From NCBI RefSeq assembly GCF_000173915.1, contig NZ_ACDZ02000008.1:62001-126000 (forward strand): 64,000 nt of DNA. The letters run 5' to 3'. Positions 36,057-47,896 of this stretch are shown in pieces. The translations under genes were made by a program, and so were the position numbers. Each line of letters starts with the position of its first letter. Within the stretch, counting starts at the first letter, position 1. This DNA is from Gemella haemolysans ATCC 10379 (GTDB lineage: Bacteria; Bacillota; Bacilli; Staphylococcales; Gemellaceae). The notes under the pieces were generated by a model that saw only the letters and a program-made list of their open reading frames with translations, made no database searches and had not been told where the DNA came from.

Positions 36057-36680
36057 CTAAAGATCTTTCGTACTATACATTTTAAAAATACTAAAAAATA
36101 TCACTAATATCATAATTAAATAATAATAAACAAATGAAATATTATTTAAAAATACAATGTAAATAACTATTGTTAAATAACAAAAACCCATTACAATAAC
36201 CTTATTAAAATTAAATACTGTATTAATCAATAATATCATAAAAAATAAAAAGTATATTTTAACTATTTCTAAATTACCTACTAACAAACTTCTAAGACAT
36301 ATTTCTTTAAATTTATAAATATATATTATATTAAAAATAAATATATACCCAAAGTAAGAAAATAAAAGATTCTTAAATAAATATAGTATCACTTTAAAAT
36401 AATATTGAATTATGTTTCTACTATGAAATTTTATTATTACTTTAAAATTATTTAAACTAACAGAAAAGACATTAATAAAATTCCACAACATTAACGTATA
36501 TAGGCTAATCAAAAAAATTAGTTGTGTAATGTTAAGTTGGTGTTCCAAAATATATACATTATTAATATAATTTTTTATAAGTATATCGTAAGATAAATCA
36601 TGATATTTTTTTATTTCCAATATAAAAAGTAAAATTACCAGTATAACATTCATCTGAAATTTTGATAATAATTTTTTCAT
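36057..36680 (-). CDS. Unknown six-span membrane protein in the ABC cassette
   Basis: A 207-residue, Ile/Phe/Tyr-rich protein with about six hydrophobic spans separated by short basic loops. It begins 2 bp after the previous membrane-protein gene. The size and its place next to a minimal ATPase suggest an ABC-2-like permease subunit. No family motif is recognised. Base composition is extremely AT-rich, well beyond the neighbouring ribosomal genes. Confidence 0.7.
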   Translation of the reverse strand: MKKLLSKFQMNVILVILLFILEIKKYHDLSYDILIKNYINNVYILEHQLNITQLIFLISLYTLMLWNFINVFSVSLNNFKVIIKFHSRNIIQYYFKVILYLFKNLLFSYFGYIFIFNIIYIYKFKEICLRSLLVGNLEIVKIYFLFFMILLINTVFNFNKVIVMGFCYLTIVIYIVFLNNISFVYYYLIMILVIFFSIFKMYSTKDL

Positions 36681-36682
36681 AC

Positions 36683-37476
36683 TTAAAACTCTTTTCTTTT
36701 AAATAGTTTAAATATAAAATAAATAAAAATAAGATAAATATAAGTTCTAATTATTTCATAAAAATAAGCTTGTGAATTAATACACCAAGAAATAGAAATA
36801 TCAAGTTGATAGTATTGTCCTATATATGTAATTATAAATCTATTTCCTATATATAAAATCAAATAGAAAAATATAAAAACTCTTATGTAATTATAATTAT
36901 AATCAAGTATCTCAGTTAAAATTAAACTAGTTAAGAAAATAACCAGTATGTGACTTATCCAATACAAAAATAAAAACCAAAATGTAGAATTATTAAAGTA
37001 ATTTAAAACACTATCTTTAGCAAAAAGAAACTCAAAGTTAGCACCCGGACGTGTTTTTAATCCTCTTAATAAATAGCTAATTAATACGTAATAAAAGAAT
37101 ATTACATTAAAAATAATCAACGGTATTGTTGAAACTTTTAATTTTAATATAAATAGATATTTTTTTATTTTATCACTTTTCCCAATTATATATTTAATTA
37201 TTTTTCTACGGAATTTATTATAATAATATAAACTAGGAAGTAAGGTCATAGGAAGTACTATTAGTTCATAACTATATAACTCACCAAATAAGATACGAAC
37301 ATCATAATAAGAAAGTACATATTTATTACGTGCCAGTCGTCCATCAATAGTAAGATCTTGTGCATTAATATCATACGTGAAGAAATCATACCAAACTTTA
37401 ACATCAATAAGTGCAAAATACAAAACAAAAAAAGTAAAATAAAAAGTAAATAATATTTTTTCGGAATTTTAAACAT
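36683..37476 (-). CDS. Unknown membrane protein with a frame break at a T7 tract
   Basis: The long frame (36683-37423) has no ATG at its start and would need a TTG without a ribosome site. In another frame, an ATG at 37476 begins MFKIPKKYYLLFILLF, a good first membrane span, with GGGGGAT about 11 nt upstream. The two frames join if one base is added in the seven-T run at 37427-37433. The joined product would have about 264 residues: one span, an outside loop (about 25-65), then five or so more spans. Either this is a sequencing or real frameshift, or the run is read by slippage or phase variation. The role is probably permease or immunity partner of the ATPase. Confidence 0.6.
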
Positions 37477-37558
37477 AACAAAAAGATCCCCCTTTTAAAA
37501 GAATAGAAGGAGAACAAGAATTACAATATATGTATTTTAAAAGTTATATTTATAATAA

Positions 37559-37957
37559 TTAATAATGATCTGGTGACCAATTTCCATACAAATTATCACT
37601 ATCTTTATTTGCTAAATGCATTTGCAAAGCATATTTACCACCTGAATTACAATCAAAAGTATAATAGTTATTCTGAGTTCCTGTTTCTGTATAATTCCAT
37701 TCACTCTTTCCATTACCATAAGTATCTATTAATTGATGAATTACTGTAGTTCCACGAGCAGATGCACCAAGATTAATGACATACCAACCATTCCACACAG
37801 TTTTTTGAACATATCCTGTTTTTTGATTACCATATCTATATACCCAAAAATCACTAAAATATCCAAAATATCTTGCTTCAGCAACTGGATATACAGTAGA
37901 CAAAAACATACCCAAAAGACAAGTGACTGCCAATATTTTCTTAATAATTAATTTCAT
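37559..37957 (-). CDS. Small secreted aromatic-rich protein, possible bacteriocin-like
   Basis: A 132-residue precursor. The signal peptide MKLIIKKILAVTCLLGMFLS probably ends at AEA, near residue 28. The mature ~104 residues are rich in Tyr, Trp, Gly and Asn, with one Cys near residue 108 (TFDCNSGG) and a C-terminus reading LYGNWSPDHY. AGGAGG precedes the ATG. It is the first gene of the cassette, about 80 bp upstream of the membrane proteins and ATPase, all on the same strand. A secreted small protein plus dedicated ABC genes is the usual layout of class II or lactococcin-972-like loci, but no family motif is recognised and no toxicity is shown. Confidence 0.7.
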   Translation of the reverse strand: MKLIIKKILAVTCLLGMFLSTVYPVAEARYFGYFSDFWVYRYGNQKTGYVQKTVWNGWYVINLGASARGTTVIHQLIDTYGNGKSEWNYTETGTQNNYYTFDCNSGGKYALQMHLANKDSDNLYGNWSPDHY

Positions 37958-38034
37958 TTTGAAGTCCTCCTAATATAACTGAAAAAATAAAAAATATACA
38001 TATATCTAAAAGACTTCTTTGTTCTCCCAACTCA

Positions 38035-38063
38035 AGTGTATCAAAAAATAAAATAACTGTCAA
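38035..38063 (-). promoter_or_regulatory. Promoter of the secreted-protein/ABC cassette
   Basis: TTGACA (38058-38063), a 17-bp spacer and TACACT (38035-38040) on the minus strand. The predicted leader is about 70 nt and contains GAAGTC/GACTTC, the right arm of which touches the ribosome site. Confidence 0.6.
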
Positions 38064-38114
38064 ATAAAAACAGAATTAGATGTAGAATAATGATAAATTG
38101 TTAATTCTCAAAGT

Positions 38115-38502
38115 AAATTCCAGTTCAAATAAAAAACTGGAATTTAACCTAAAACTAATTTTGCTACGTTTTATTTAGTTACTTTTGCATATTTTGCACG
38201 TAATGATACTCCTATAAGGTTTCTTATAATTCCATTGTCACTTCGCAGTTGGAACTAAAAATTTCTTTCGTCACTTCGTTCCTCTAAAAGTAAGTCTTCG
38301 TTGCGTACGTTGTACGTAATGATTTCGACGTGCCTTTGGCACTAGAAATCTCATTATAATTTACTATATTACAATTGGCAACTTCGCAGTAGACGTACTC
38401 CAATCAGCTACAGCTGTCGCTTTGCTTCTTGGTACGTCCTTGCGTACTTTGTACCTAACGTTTTATGCAATTCGAAGAATTGCTAAAACGAAAGGTACAA
38501 AG
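38115..38502. repeat. Ladder of palindromes beyond the ribosomal operon
   Basis: At least seven inverted repeats follow one another: 38115-38145 (AAATTCCAGTT/AACTGGAATTT), about 38154-38180, 38230-38253, 38251-38282, and 38317-38357 with core GTGCC-TTT-GGCAC. Then 38392-38438 (GACGTAC/GTACGTC, with CAGCT/AGCTG inside) and 38447-38502 (CTTTGTACCT, CGTTTTA and GCAATTC each with its complement around GAA). No reading frame fits. The function is unknown. Confidence 0.75.
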
Positions 38503-38534
38503 CAAAAAAAGACTACCTTGCCTGGTAATCTTTT
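38503..38534 (-). terminator. Second terminator after the ribosomal operon
   Basis: On the minus strand AAGATTACC and GGTAGTCTT pair around AGGCAA, followed by seven T. Confidence 0.75.
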
Positions 38535-38572
38535 AAAGTATAATTAGATTTAATTTTTAAAGGGACAAAAGG

Positions 38573-38597
38573 GTATCCTAGCGATATGCTAGGATAC
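38573..38597. terminator. Hairpin after rplQ
   Basis: GTATCCTAGC and GCTAGGATAC form a perfect 10-bp stem with a 5-nt loop. On the minus strand CCCTTTTG follows, so termination is possible but weak. A smaller CGTAG/CTACG hairpin lies just upstream, around 38615-38635. Confidence 0.5.
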
Positions 38598-38649
38598 ATT
38601 AGAGCTAGACGACGTAGCCTTTTCCTACGCATTTCAAGCACTCTTTTGC

Positions 38650-38745
38650 CAAAAAAATTAGTTTAAATTCTTGTTGTATGTGTTGTTTAGTTGTGTGTGT
38701 ATGTAGTATGTTATTGTTGTATGAAAAATTTTTATTAAACTAATT
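38650..38745 (-). terminator. rplQ-overlapping terminator with long CA-rich loop
   Basis: AATTAGTTTAA, formed by the last codons and stop of rplQ, pairs exactly with TTAAACTAATT at the far end, then seven T. The loop of nearly 70 nt is made almost only of A, C and T and has hardly any G. Confidence 0.6.
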
Positions 38746-39103
38746 CTATAATAGCTGTTTCTGCACCATCACCTTTACGTGGTCCAACACGTAGAATACG
38801 AGTGTATCCACCATTACGGTCAGCATATTTAGGTGCTACTTCTTCAAATAATTTTTTAAGAGCTAATTGACTCTTACCTTCTTCAGTTGCTACTGCAACA
38901 GGTTGGATGAATTTAGCTGCATTACGTCTTGCTGCTAGATCACCTTTTTTACCTAATGTAATCATTTTTTCTGCTAATGAACGAACTTCTTTCGCTCTTG
39001 TAACAGTTGTTTCAATTCTACCGTGTACTAGTAGAGCAGTTACTAAGTTTCTTAACATCGCTTTACGGTGAGCTGATGTACGTCCTAATTTTCTGTAACC
39101 CAT
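38735..39103 (-). CDS. rplQ: 50S ribosomal protein L17
   Basis: A 122-residue protein starting [25 protein letters not shown], the invariant L17 N-terminus. It sits near the peptide exit tunnel of the 50S subunit. It is the last gene of the alpha operon, 21 bp after rpoA. Its stop codon is part of a terminator stem. Confidence 0.98.
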   Translation of the reverse strand: MGYRKLGRTSAHRKAMLRNLVTALLVHGRIETTVTRAKEVRSLAEKMITLGKKGDLAARRNAAKFIQPVAVATEEGKSQLALKKLFEEVAPKYADRNGGYTRILRVGPRKGDGAETAIIELV

Positions 39104-39124
39104 TAGTGTGCCTCCTTGTTAGTA

Positions 39125-40066
39125 TTATTCTTCTTTGAATCCTAGTTCTAACTCTTGAAGTTTAATTTTAACTTCTTCTAGAGATTTACGACCTAAGTTT
39201 CTTACTTTAATCATTTCTTGTTCTGTTTTGTTAGCTAATTCTTGTACTGTGTTAATTCCTGCACGTTTTAAGCAGTTGTAACTACGTACTGATAAGTCTA
39301 ATTCTTCAATTGTCATTTCTAACATTTGAACTTTATTATCTTCTTCTTTAGCTACCAATATTTCAGCAGCTTTTGCTTCTTCAGACATTTCCATGAATAA
39401 TTCTAAGTGCGAAATTAGAATTTTAGATGCTAATGCTAAAGCGTCGTTAGCTGTAATTGAACCATTAGTAGTTACGTCTAAGATAAGTTTATCAAAGTCA
39501 GTGCTTTGTCCTACCCTAGTTTTTTCTACTGTATAGTTAACTTTTGATACTGGTGTATAAATTGAATCGATTGGAATAACTCCAATTGGTAAGTCACGTT
39601 TTTTGTTCCCATCAGCTGGTACAAATCCACGTCCTTTTCCAACGTAAATAATCATTTCAAATTGTCCACCTTCAGATACTGTTGCAATGTGTTGATCAGT
39701 ATTTACTACTTCGATATCAGAATCGATAGCGATGTCTGCTGCTGTAACAACTGCAGGACCTTTAACACTGATTGATACTTGTTTTTCTTCCTCAGAATGA
39801 ACTACAAACGCGATGTTTTTAACGTTCATAATGATTTCAGTAACATCTTCTACAACACCTTTAATTGCTTGGAATTCGTGTTGAACTCCTTCAATATCGA
39901 TGCTTCTTGCTGCTGCTCCTGGTAATGATGAGATTAACATTCTTCTCAATGAATTACCTAATGTAGTTCCATATCCACGTTCAAGTGGTTCAACTACAAA
40001 GCGACCAAATCTTTTATCTGATGATTCTTCAATGATTTGAATTTTTGGTTTTTCTATTGCTAACAT
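39125..40066 (-). CDS. rpoA: RNA polymerase alpha subunit
   Basis: 313 residues. The N-terminal dimerisation domain (1-230; [23 protein letters not shown]) and the C-terminal DNA/activator-binding domain (about 250-313; [35 protein letters not shown]) are joined by an acidic linker. It nucleates polymerase assembly and contacts UP elements. It lies between rpsK and rplQ, as in all Firmicutes. Confidence 0.98.
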   Translation of the reverse strand: MLAIEKPKIQIIEESSDKRFGRFVVEPLERGYGTTLGNSLRRMLISSLPGAAARSIDIEGVQHEFQAIKGVVEDVTEIIMNVKNIAFVVHSEEEKQVSISVKGPAVVTAADIAIDSDIEVVNTDQHIATVSEGGQFEMIIYVGKGRGFVPADGNKKRDLPIGVIPIDSIYTPVSKVNYTVEKTRVGQSTDFDKLILDVTTNGSITANDALALASKILISHLELFMEMSEEAKAAEILVAKEEDNKVQMLEMTIEELDLSVRSYNCLKRAGINTVQELANKTEQEMIKVRNLGRKSLEEVKIKLQELELGFKEE

Positions 40067-40101
40067 TATGTTAAACCTCCTAAATTTTGTCTATGTTATT
40101 A

Positions 40102-40491
40102 TTATACACGACGACGTTTAGGTGGGCGACATCCATTGTGAGGAACTGGAGTTACGTCTTTGATTGATGTAACTTCTAATCCAGCAGATTGTAATGCACG
40201 AATAGCTGCTTCACGTCCTGCACCTGGACCTTTAACTGTTACATCTACATATTTCATTCCGTGTTCCATAGCTTGTTTAGCTGCTGCTTCACTTGCCATT
40301 TGTGCTGCGAATGGAGTAGATTTTCTAGAACCTTTGAATCCTAGTGCTCCTGCACTTGACCATGATACTGCATTACCATGTTCATCTGTAATTGTTACGA
40401 TTGAGTTGTTGAATGTAGAACGAATGTGTGCAACACCATTTTGTATATTTTTTTTCACACGACGTTTACGTGATTGTTGTTTACGAGCCAT
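40102..40491 (-). CDS. rpsK: 30S ribosomal protein S11
   Basis: 129 residues with THIRSTFNN-type core ([18 protein letters not shown]), [22 protein letters not shown] and the C-terminal [15 protein letters not shown]. It is part of the 30S platform that contacts mRNA at the E site. It lies 35 bp before rpoA, with GGAGGAGA as ribosome site. Confidence 0.98.
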   Translation of the reverse strand: MARKQQSRKRRVKKNIQNGVAHIRSTFNNSIVTITDEHGNAVSWSSAGALGFKGSRKSTPFAAQMASEAAAKQAMEHGMKYVDVTVKGPGAGREAAIRALQSAGLEVTSIKDVTPVPHNGCRPPKRRRV

Positions 40492-40516
40492 AGTTGTGTT
40501 TCTCCTCCTATCCTAA

Positions 40517-40882
40517 TTATTTTTTCTTGTTCGCAACTGTTTTCTTAGGACCTTTACGAGTACGAGAGTTGTTCTTAGTGTTTTGCCCTCTTACTGGAAG
40601 TCCACGACGGTGACGAATTCCTCTGTAACATCCGATTTCCATTAGACGTTTGATGTTTAATGAAACTTCACGACGTAAGTCACCTTCTGTTTTGTAGTTA
40701 TCTACGATTTCACGAATTTTATCTAGTTGATCTTCTGTTAAGTCTTTAACTCTCACATCTTCAGAAACTCCAGCTTCTTTTAAGATTTTTTGAGAAGTTT
40801 TTAAACCTATACCATATACATAAGTTAGAGATATAACAACGCGTTTCTCACGTGGAATATCTACTCCTGCTATACGTGCCAT
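40517..40882 (-). CDS. rpsM: 30S ribosomal protein S13
   Basis: 121 residues starting [26 protein letters not shown]. The C-terminal [22 protein letters not shown] matches the tRNA-contacting tail. It lies in the 30S head and bridges to the 50S. It follows rpmJ by 22 bp. Confidence 0.98.
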   Translation of the reverse strand: MARIAGVDIPREKRVVISLTYVYGIGLKTSQKILKEAGVSEDVRVKDLTEDQLDKIREIVDNYKTEGDLRREVSLNIKRLMEIGCYRGIRHRRGLPVRGQNTKNNSRTRKGPKKTVANKKK

Positions 40883-40904
40883 TAAGTTTGCACCTCCTAA
40901 TTAA

Positions 40905-41018
40905 TTATCCTTGTTTTTGTTTATGTTTTGCGTTTTCGCAAATCACTAATACTTTACCACCACGACGAATTACTTTACATTTGTCACAGATTTTTTTTAC
41001 TGATGGTCTTACTTTCAT
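40905..41018 (-). CDS. rpmJ: 50S ribosomal protein L36 (zinc form)
   Basis: A 37-residue protein starting [20 protein letters not shown]11, C14, C27 and H32 form the zinc ribbon, so this is the C+ (zinc-binding) version. Start and stop were located by direct translation between infA and rpsM. AAGGAGGAA precedes the ATG. Confidence 0.97.
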   Translation of the reverse strand: MKVRPSVKKICDKCKVIRRGGKVLVICENAKHKQKQG

Positions 41019-41044
41019 CGTTATTTCCTCCTTGAGTTTATAAC

Positions 41045-41260
41045 TTACTTGAATCTATAAGTTATTCTACCTTTTGTCAGGTCATACGGACTCATTTCTA
41101 CTGTAACTTTATCACCTGGTAAAATTCTTATATAATTCATTCTGATTTTTCCAGAAACATGAGCTAAAATAATATGACCATTTTCTAATTCTACTTTAAA
41201 CATTGCATTCGGCAAGTTTTCTACTACTAAACCTTCTACTTCAATGACATCTTTTGCCAT
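41045..41260 (-). CDS. infA: Translation initiation factor IF-1
   Basis: 71 residues forming one OB fold: [20 protein letters not shown], then [20 protein letters not shown] and the terminal [12 protein letters not shown]. It binds the A site of the 30S subunit during initiation. It lies 15 bp after adk; the map gene found here in Bacillus is missing. Confidence 0.98.
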   Translation of the reverse strand: MAKDVIEVEGLVVENLPNAMFKVELENGHIILAHVSGKIRMNYIRILPGDKVTVEMSPYDLTKGRITYRFK

Positions 41261-41275
41261 ACTTTTCCTCCCTGA

Positions 41276-43239
<1,964 letters not shown>

Positions 43240-43242
43240 ATA

Positions 43243-43683
43243 TTATAGCACCTCGCAAACTCCTCCAGCTGCTTCGATAGCTTCTTTTGCTGAAGATGAA
43301 AATTTGTGAGCTTGTACAGTTAATTTTTTCTCTAATTTACCGTTAGCTAATACTTTAACACCTGAAAGTTCTTTTTTAATAACTTTAGTTTCTAATAATA
43401 GAGCAGGTGATACTACAGTACCATCTTCAAATTTATTTAGATCGTCAAGATTTACAACTGCAAATTCTTTTCTGTTTACATTGTTAAATCCACGTTTTGG
43501 AATACGTCTGAATAATGGGTTTTGTCCACCTTCGAATCCTGGGCGAACTCCACCACCACTACGTGCTTTTTGTCCTTTTTGACCACGTCCTGAAGTTTTA
43601 CCATTTCCTGATCCAATCCCACGACCTACTCTGTTACGCTCTTTACGAGAACCTTCAACTGGTTGTAATTCATGTAATTTCAT
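43243..43683 (-). CDS. rplO: 50S ribosomal protein L15
   Basis: 146 residues. The Gly/Arg-rich N-terminal extension ([20 protein letters not shown]) threads into 23S rRNA, followed by the globular domain with [15 protein letters not shown]. It lies 31 bp after rpmD and just before secY. Confidence 0.98.
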   Translation of the reverse strand: MKLHELQPVEGSRKERNRVGRGIGSGNGKTSGRGQKGQKARSGGGVRPGFEGGQNPLFRRIPKRGFNNVNRKEFAVVNLDDLNKFEDGTVVSPALLLETKVIKKELSGVKVLANGKLEKKLTVQAHKFSSSAKEAIEAAGGVCEVL

Positions 43684-43714
43684 TTAGACTAGCACCTCCT
43701 TGTATTAATAATTC

Positions 43715-43891
43715 TTATTTTTCTTCTACTGTTACTAAGTGTGAAACTTTGTTGATCATTCCGCGAATCGCAGCGTTATCTTTGTGTTCAACTGTTTGGT
43801 GCATTTTTTTAAGACCAAGAGCTTCAACAACTTTTCTTTGATTCTTTGGACGACCAATAGTACTACGAGTTAGGGTTACTTTTAATGTCAT
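43715..43891 (-). CDS. rpmD: 50S ribosomal protein L30
   Basis: A 58-residue protein, read directly from the DNA between rpsE and rplO: it starts [20 protein letters not shown] and continues [22 protein letters not shown]. This is the normal short bacterial L30. GGAGGGAA precedes the ATG. Confidence 0.97.
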   Translation of the reverse strand: MTLKVTLTRSTIGRPKNQRKVVEALGLKKMHQTVEHKDNAAIRGMINKVSHLVTVEEK

Positions 43892-43907
43892 GTTCTTTTC
43901 CCTCCTC

Positions 43908-44405
43908 TTATCCTAATAATTCTTCCACAGATTTACCACGTAAAGCTGCTACGTGTTCTACTGTTTGTAATCTTGTTAATCCTTCGATTGTAGCACGAAC
44001 CATGTTTACTGGTGTGTTTGAACCTAGAGATTTTGATAAGATATTTGAAATACCTGATAATTCTAATACGGCACGAACTGGTCCACCAGCGATAACCCCT
44101 GTACCAGGTGCAGCTGGTTTGATTAATACTGAACCTGCTCCAAATTGTCCGATGATTTCGTGAGGTATTGTTCCATTAACTACTGGTACAGTAATTAAGT
44201 TATGTTTAGCAGCTTCAACTGCTTTTCTGATTGCATCTGGTACTTCTTGAGCTTTACCTGTACCAAATCCTACGCGACCATTTTTGTCACCAACTACTAC
44301 TAAAGCAGAGAAACGGAAACGACGTCCACCTTTAACAACTTTAGCTACACGGCGAATGGCAACTACGCGTTCTTCAAATTCTTTTTTGATTTCTTCTTGA
44401 CGCAT
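43908..44405 (-). CDS. rpsE: 30S ribosomal protein S5
   Basis: 165 residues, with the double-stranded-RNA-binding N-terminal domain ([26 protein letters not shown]) and [23 protein letters not shown], where spectinomycin-resistance mutations occur in other species. It acts in decoding fidelity at the 30S neck. Confidence 0.98.
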   Translation of the reverse strand: MRQEEIKKEFEERVVAIRRVAKVVKGGRRFRFSALVVVGDKNGRVGFGTGKAQEVPDAIRKAVEAAKHNLITVPVVNGTIPHEIIGQFGAGSVLIKPAAPGTGVIAGGPVRAVLELSGISNILSKSLGSNTPVNMVRATIEGLTRLQTVEHVAALRGKSVEELLG

Positions 44406-44424
44406 CTACTTATTTCCCTCCTTA

Positions 44425-44781
44425 TTAGAATACAAGTCCGTTTTCACGTGCTGCTTCAGCTAATGCTTTAACACGTCCGTGATATAGGTATCCTCCACGG
44501 TCGAAAACAACTTTTTCAATTCCTTTAGTTTTAGCTACTTCTGCGATTAATTTTCCAACTTCTTTAGCTGCTTCTACACTTGATTTAGAAACGTTCTCAA
44601 GTTTTAATGAAGAAGCTTGTGCTAATGTAACACCTTTAGTGTCATCAATAATTTGTGCGTAAATGTTTGTGTTTGAACGGTATACGTTTAAACGTGGAAC
44701 TTCTGGAGTCCCTTGAACTTTAACACGTACTCTTGCGTGTCTTTTTTTACGAACTTTATTTTTGTCAAGTTTCGTAATCAT
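44425..44781 (-). CDS. rplR: 50S ribosomal protein L18
   Basis: 118 residues starting [19 protein letters not shown], with the C-terminal [24 protein letters not shown] motif that binds 5S rRNA. It lies 27 bp after rplF. Confidence 0.98.
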   Translation of the reverse strand: MITKLDKNKVRKKRHARVRVKVQGTPEVPRLNVYRSNTNIYAQIIDDTKGVTLAQASSLKLENVSKSSVEAAKEVGKLIAEVAKTKGIEKVVFDRGGYLYHGRVKALAEAARENGLVF

Positions 44782-44808
44782 ATTTGAAACACTCCTTTCT
44801 GTTATCTA

Positions 44809-45345
44809 TTATTTACCAGTTTTTCCTTCTTTACGGCGAACATATTCACCAACGTAGCGAATACCTTTACCTTTATAAGGTTCTGGAGGACGTACTGCAC
44901 GAACTTTAGCTGCGTATTGTCCTACTACTTCTTTGTTAATACCTTCGATACTAACTTTAGTGTTTCCTTCAACACCTAATGTAATTCCTTCGATTTCTTC
45001 GAATTCAACTGGGTGAGAGTATCCAACACTTAGTACTAATTTTTTACCTTGCATTTGAGCACGGTATCCAACCCCGATTAATTCAAGTTCTTTTTTGAAT
45101 CCAGCAGATACACCTTCAACCATGTTTGCTAAGATAGCACGAGTTGTTCCGTGTACTGTACGGTGACGTTTAGAGTCAGATGGACGTACTACTGTGATTT
45201 CACTTCCTTCAATGTTGAAAGTCATGTCTTTATCAAATTGTTGTTTTAATTCACCTTTAGGTCCTTTAACTGTTGCGAAGTTATCAACGATGTTAACTTC
45301 AACCCCTGCAGGTACTGTAATAACTTTATTACCTATACGTGACAT
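44809..45345 (-). CDS. rplF: 50S ribosomal protein L6
   Basis: 178 residues starting [17 protein letters not shown], with the RNA-binding [27 protein letters not shown]-terminus recognisable. It lies near the GTPase-associated centre of the 50S. Confidence 0.98.
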   Translation of the reverse strand: MSRIGNKVITVPAGVEVNIVDNFATVKGPKGELKQQFDKDMTFNIEGSEITVVRPSDSKRHRTVHGTTRAILANMVEGVSAGFKKELELIGVGYRAQMQGKKLVLSVGYSHPVEFEEIEGITLGVEGNTKVSIEGINKEVVGQYAAKVRAVRPPEPYKGKGIRYVGEYVRRKEGKTGK

Positions 45346-45368
45346 TTAATTGGCACCTCCTTATAATA

Positions 45369-45764
45369 TTACCAGATGTAAGCTAATACTTCTCCACCTG
45401 TGTTATTTTTACGAGCAACTTTATCAGTTACAACTCCAGTTGAAGTTGATATGATTGCTATTCCTAGTCCGTTTAATACTCTTGGCAGTTCATCTGCTTT
45501 AGCGTATACACGTAAACCAGGTTTTGAAATTCTTTTAATTCCTTTAATTACTCTTTCACCTTTTGAGTATTTAAGAGTAAGTTTAAGTTTTCCTTGCTTG
45601 TTATCTTCGATGTATTCTACATCTTTAATGAATCCTTCTTGTTTTAGGATTTCTGCAATTTGCTTTTTAATATTTGACGCAGGTAATTCTAATGTTTCGT
45701 GTTTAACCATGTTAGCGTTACGAATACGTGTTAGCATATCTGCGATAGGATCTGTCATTGTCAT
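45369..45764 (-). CDS. rpsH: 30S ribosomal protein S8
   Basis: 131 residues starting [19 protein letters not shown], with the C-terminal [31 protein letters not shown]. It binds helix 21 of 16S rRNA; in E. coli S8 also represses the spc operon. Confidence 0.98.
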   Translation of the reverse strand: MTMTDPIADMLTRIRNANMVKHETLELPASNIKKQIAEILKQEGFIKDVEYIEDNKQGKLKLTLKYSKGERVIKGIKRISKPGLRVYAKADELPRVLNGLGIAIISTSTGVVTDKVARKNNTGGEVLAYIW

Positions 45765-45796
45765 TAGGATAAATCCTCCTTTCTTCTACTAATATA

Positions 45797-46066
45797 TTAC
45801 CAACTTGCTTTTTTAACTCCAGGAATTTGTCCTTTGTAAGCTAATTCACGGAATTTAATACGGCTGATTCCAAATTTTCCAATGTATCCGTGAGGACGTC
45901 CAGTTATGCTACAACGATTGTGTAAACGAGCTGGAGCTGAGTTTTTTGGAAGTTTGCTAAGTCCGATGTAATCACCTTTAGCTTTTAATTCCGCTCTTTT
46001 AGCTGCATACTTGTCAACTAATTTTTGGCGTTTTAATTCACGCTCTACCATTGCTTTTTTAGCCAT
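45797..46066 (-). CDS. rpsN: 30S ribosomal protein S14, long zinc-free form
   Basis: 89 residues starting [20 protein letters not shown] and ending [12 protein letters not shown]. Only one cysteine is present, so the CxxC zinc ribbon of the 61-residue form is absent. In B. subtilis and S. aureus the spc operon carries the short zinc form, and the long form is found elsewhere. Here the long form occupies the spc position between rplE and rpsH. Confidence 0.95.
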   Translation of the reverse strand: MAKKAMVERELKRQKLVDKYAAKRAELKAKGDYIGLSKLPKNSAPARLHNRCSITGRPHGYIGKFGISRIKFRELAYKGQIPGVKKASW

Positions 46067-46087
46067 GTGTCTTTTACCTCACCTTTC

Positions 46088-46627
46088 TTATTTTGCGAAT
46101 GGCATTCCACATTGTGTTAATAACTCACGAGCTTCTTCATCTGTGTTAGCTGTTGTTACTATAACGATGTCCATACCACGTACTTTACTTACTTTATCGT
46201 AATCAATTTCAGGGAAAATTAATTGTTCTTTAACACCTAGTGTGTAGTTACCACGACCATCGAATGCTTTTTTAGAAACACCGTGGAAGTCACGTACACG
46301 TGGAAGTGCTACAGTTACTAATTTATCGAAGAATTCATACATTCTTTCTCCACGTAAAGTAACTTTAGCCCCGATAGGCATACCTTCACGAAGTCTGTAA
46401 GTAGCGATTGATTTTTTAGCTCTTGTTACTAATGGTTTTTGACCAGAAATTAAAGCTAATTCTGCTACTGCGTTGTCTAGGGCTTTAGAGTTTTGCACAG
46501 CATCACCTACACCCATGTTAATTACGATTTTTTCAATTTTTGGTACTTGCATAACACTGCTGTACTCAAATTTTGTCATTAATTCTTTTGTTATCTCAGA
46601 TTTAAATTTATCTTCTAAACGAGCCAT
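46088..46627 (-). CDS. rplE: 50S ribosomal protein L5
   Basis: 179 residues with the core [18 protein letters not shown] and [19 protein letters not shown]. It binds 5S rRNA and contacts the P-site tRNA. It lies 31 bp after rplX. Confidence 0.98.
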   Translation of the reverse strand: MARLEDKFKSEITKELMTKFEYSSVMQVPKIEKIVINMGVGDAVQNSKALDNAVAELALISGQKPLVTRAKKSIATYRLREGMPIGAKVTLRGERMYEFFDKLVTVALPRVRDFHGVSKKAFDGRGNYTLGVKEQLIFPEIDYDKVSKVRGMDIVIVTTANTDEEARELLTQCGMPFAK

Positions 46628-46658
46628 CTAAAATAGTGCCTCCTTTCTTCAACTATTA

Positions 46659-46964
46659 TTATATTTCTTTTCCTGATTTTACTGCGATACGTACTTTCTT
46701 ACCATCTTTTGTTTCGAAACGTACTCTTGTCGCTTTTCCAGTTTCAGGATCTTGTAACATTACGTTTGATACGTGAATTGCTGCTTCTTTTTCAACGATT
46801 CCACCTTGAGGTGCATCTTGAGAATTCTTAACGTGTTTTTTGATGATGTTAACACCTTCTACAACAACACGATCTTTTTTAGGTTGAGCTTCGATTACTG
46901 TACCAACTTTACCTTTGTCTTTACCAGTAATTACTACAACTTTATCACCTTTTTTAATGAACAT
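46659..46964 (-). CDS. rplX: 50S ribosomal protein L24
   Basis: 101 residues with an N-terminal KOW motif ([20 protein letters not shown]) and [12 protein letters not shown]. It is an assembly initiator of the 50S subunit. Confidence 0.98.
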   Translation of the reverse strand: MFIKKGDKVVVITGKDKGKVGTVIEAQPKKDRVVVEGVNIIKKHVKNSQDAPQGGIVEKEAAIHVSNVMLQDPETGKATRVRFETKDGKKVRIAVKSGKEI

Positions 46965-47000
46965 TTCTTGTTAACCTCCTTCTTTACTGTACTTTTTATA

Positions 47001-47387
<387 letters not shown>

Positions 47388-47408
47388 TTAGGGTTTATCC
47401 TAGTTTTA

Positions 47409-47672
47409 TTAGATTATAACTGCTTCTTCTACTACTTCTACTAAACGGAAGTTTTTAGTTGCAGATAATGGACGAGTTTCCATTATTTTAACGATATCAT
47501 TTAATTTAGCAACATTGTTTTCATCATGTGCTTTGAATTTTTTAGAATATTTAACACGTTTACCGTATAGAGGGTGTTTTTTGTAAGTTTCTACTAAAAC
47601 TGTGATTGTTTTGTCCATTTTATCAGAAACTACTTTTCCAACGTAAACTTTTCTATCATTTCTCTCAGTCAT
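47409..47672 (-). CDS. rpsQ: 30S ribosomal protein S17
   Basis: 87 residues starting [22 protein letters not shown], with [19 protein letters not shown]. An OB-fold protein binding helix 11 of 16S rRNA. Confidence 0.98.
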   Translation of the reverse strand: MTERNDRKVYVGKVVSDKMDKTITVLVETYKKHPLYGKRVKYSKKFKAHDENNVAKLNDIVKIMETRPLSATKNFRLVEVVEEAVII

Positions 47673-47686
47673 GTTTGCCTCCTATA

Positions 47687-47896
47687 TTATTTATTCGCTA
47701 ATTCTCTTTCGCGAATAACAGTTTTCATACGAGCGATTGATTTTCTAACTTGACTAATACGAGCTGTATTTTCTAATTGACCAGTTGCCAATTGGAAGCG
47801 TAAGTTGAAAAGCTCTTCTTTTAATTCTTTGATTTTTGTTTCTAACTCTTGTGAAGTTAATTCTCTAATCATTGATTTGAATTCATTTGTTTTCAT
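47687..47896 (-). CDS. rpmC: 50S ribosomal protein L29
   Basis: 69 residues forming two helices: [31 protein letters not shown] is the family signature. It lies by the tunnel exit. Its start codon overlaps the end of rplP by one base. Confidence 0.98.
   Translation of the reverse strand: MKTNEFKSMIRELTSQELETKIKELKEELFNLRFQLATGQLENTARISQVRKSIARMKTVIRERELANK

Noticed and set aside
37559-37957. Lactococcin 972-family bacteriocin
   Set aside because: The typical GGxWxYG start and the conserved spacing of that family are not visible, and no large immunity permease is present. Kept as unknown secreted protein.
38115-38502. Integron attC-like array
   Set aside because: No cassette genes, no integrase and no conserved core sites; the stems differ from one another.
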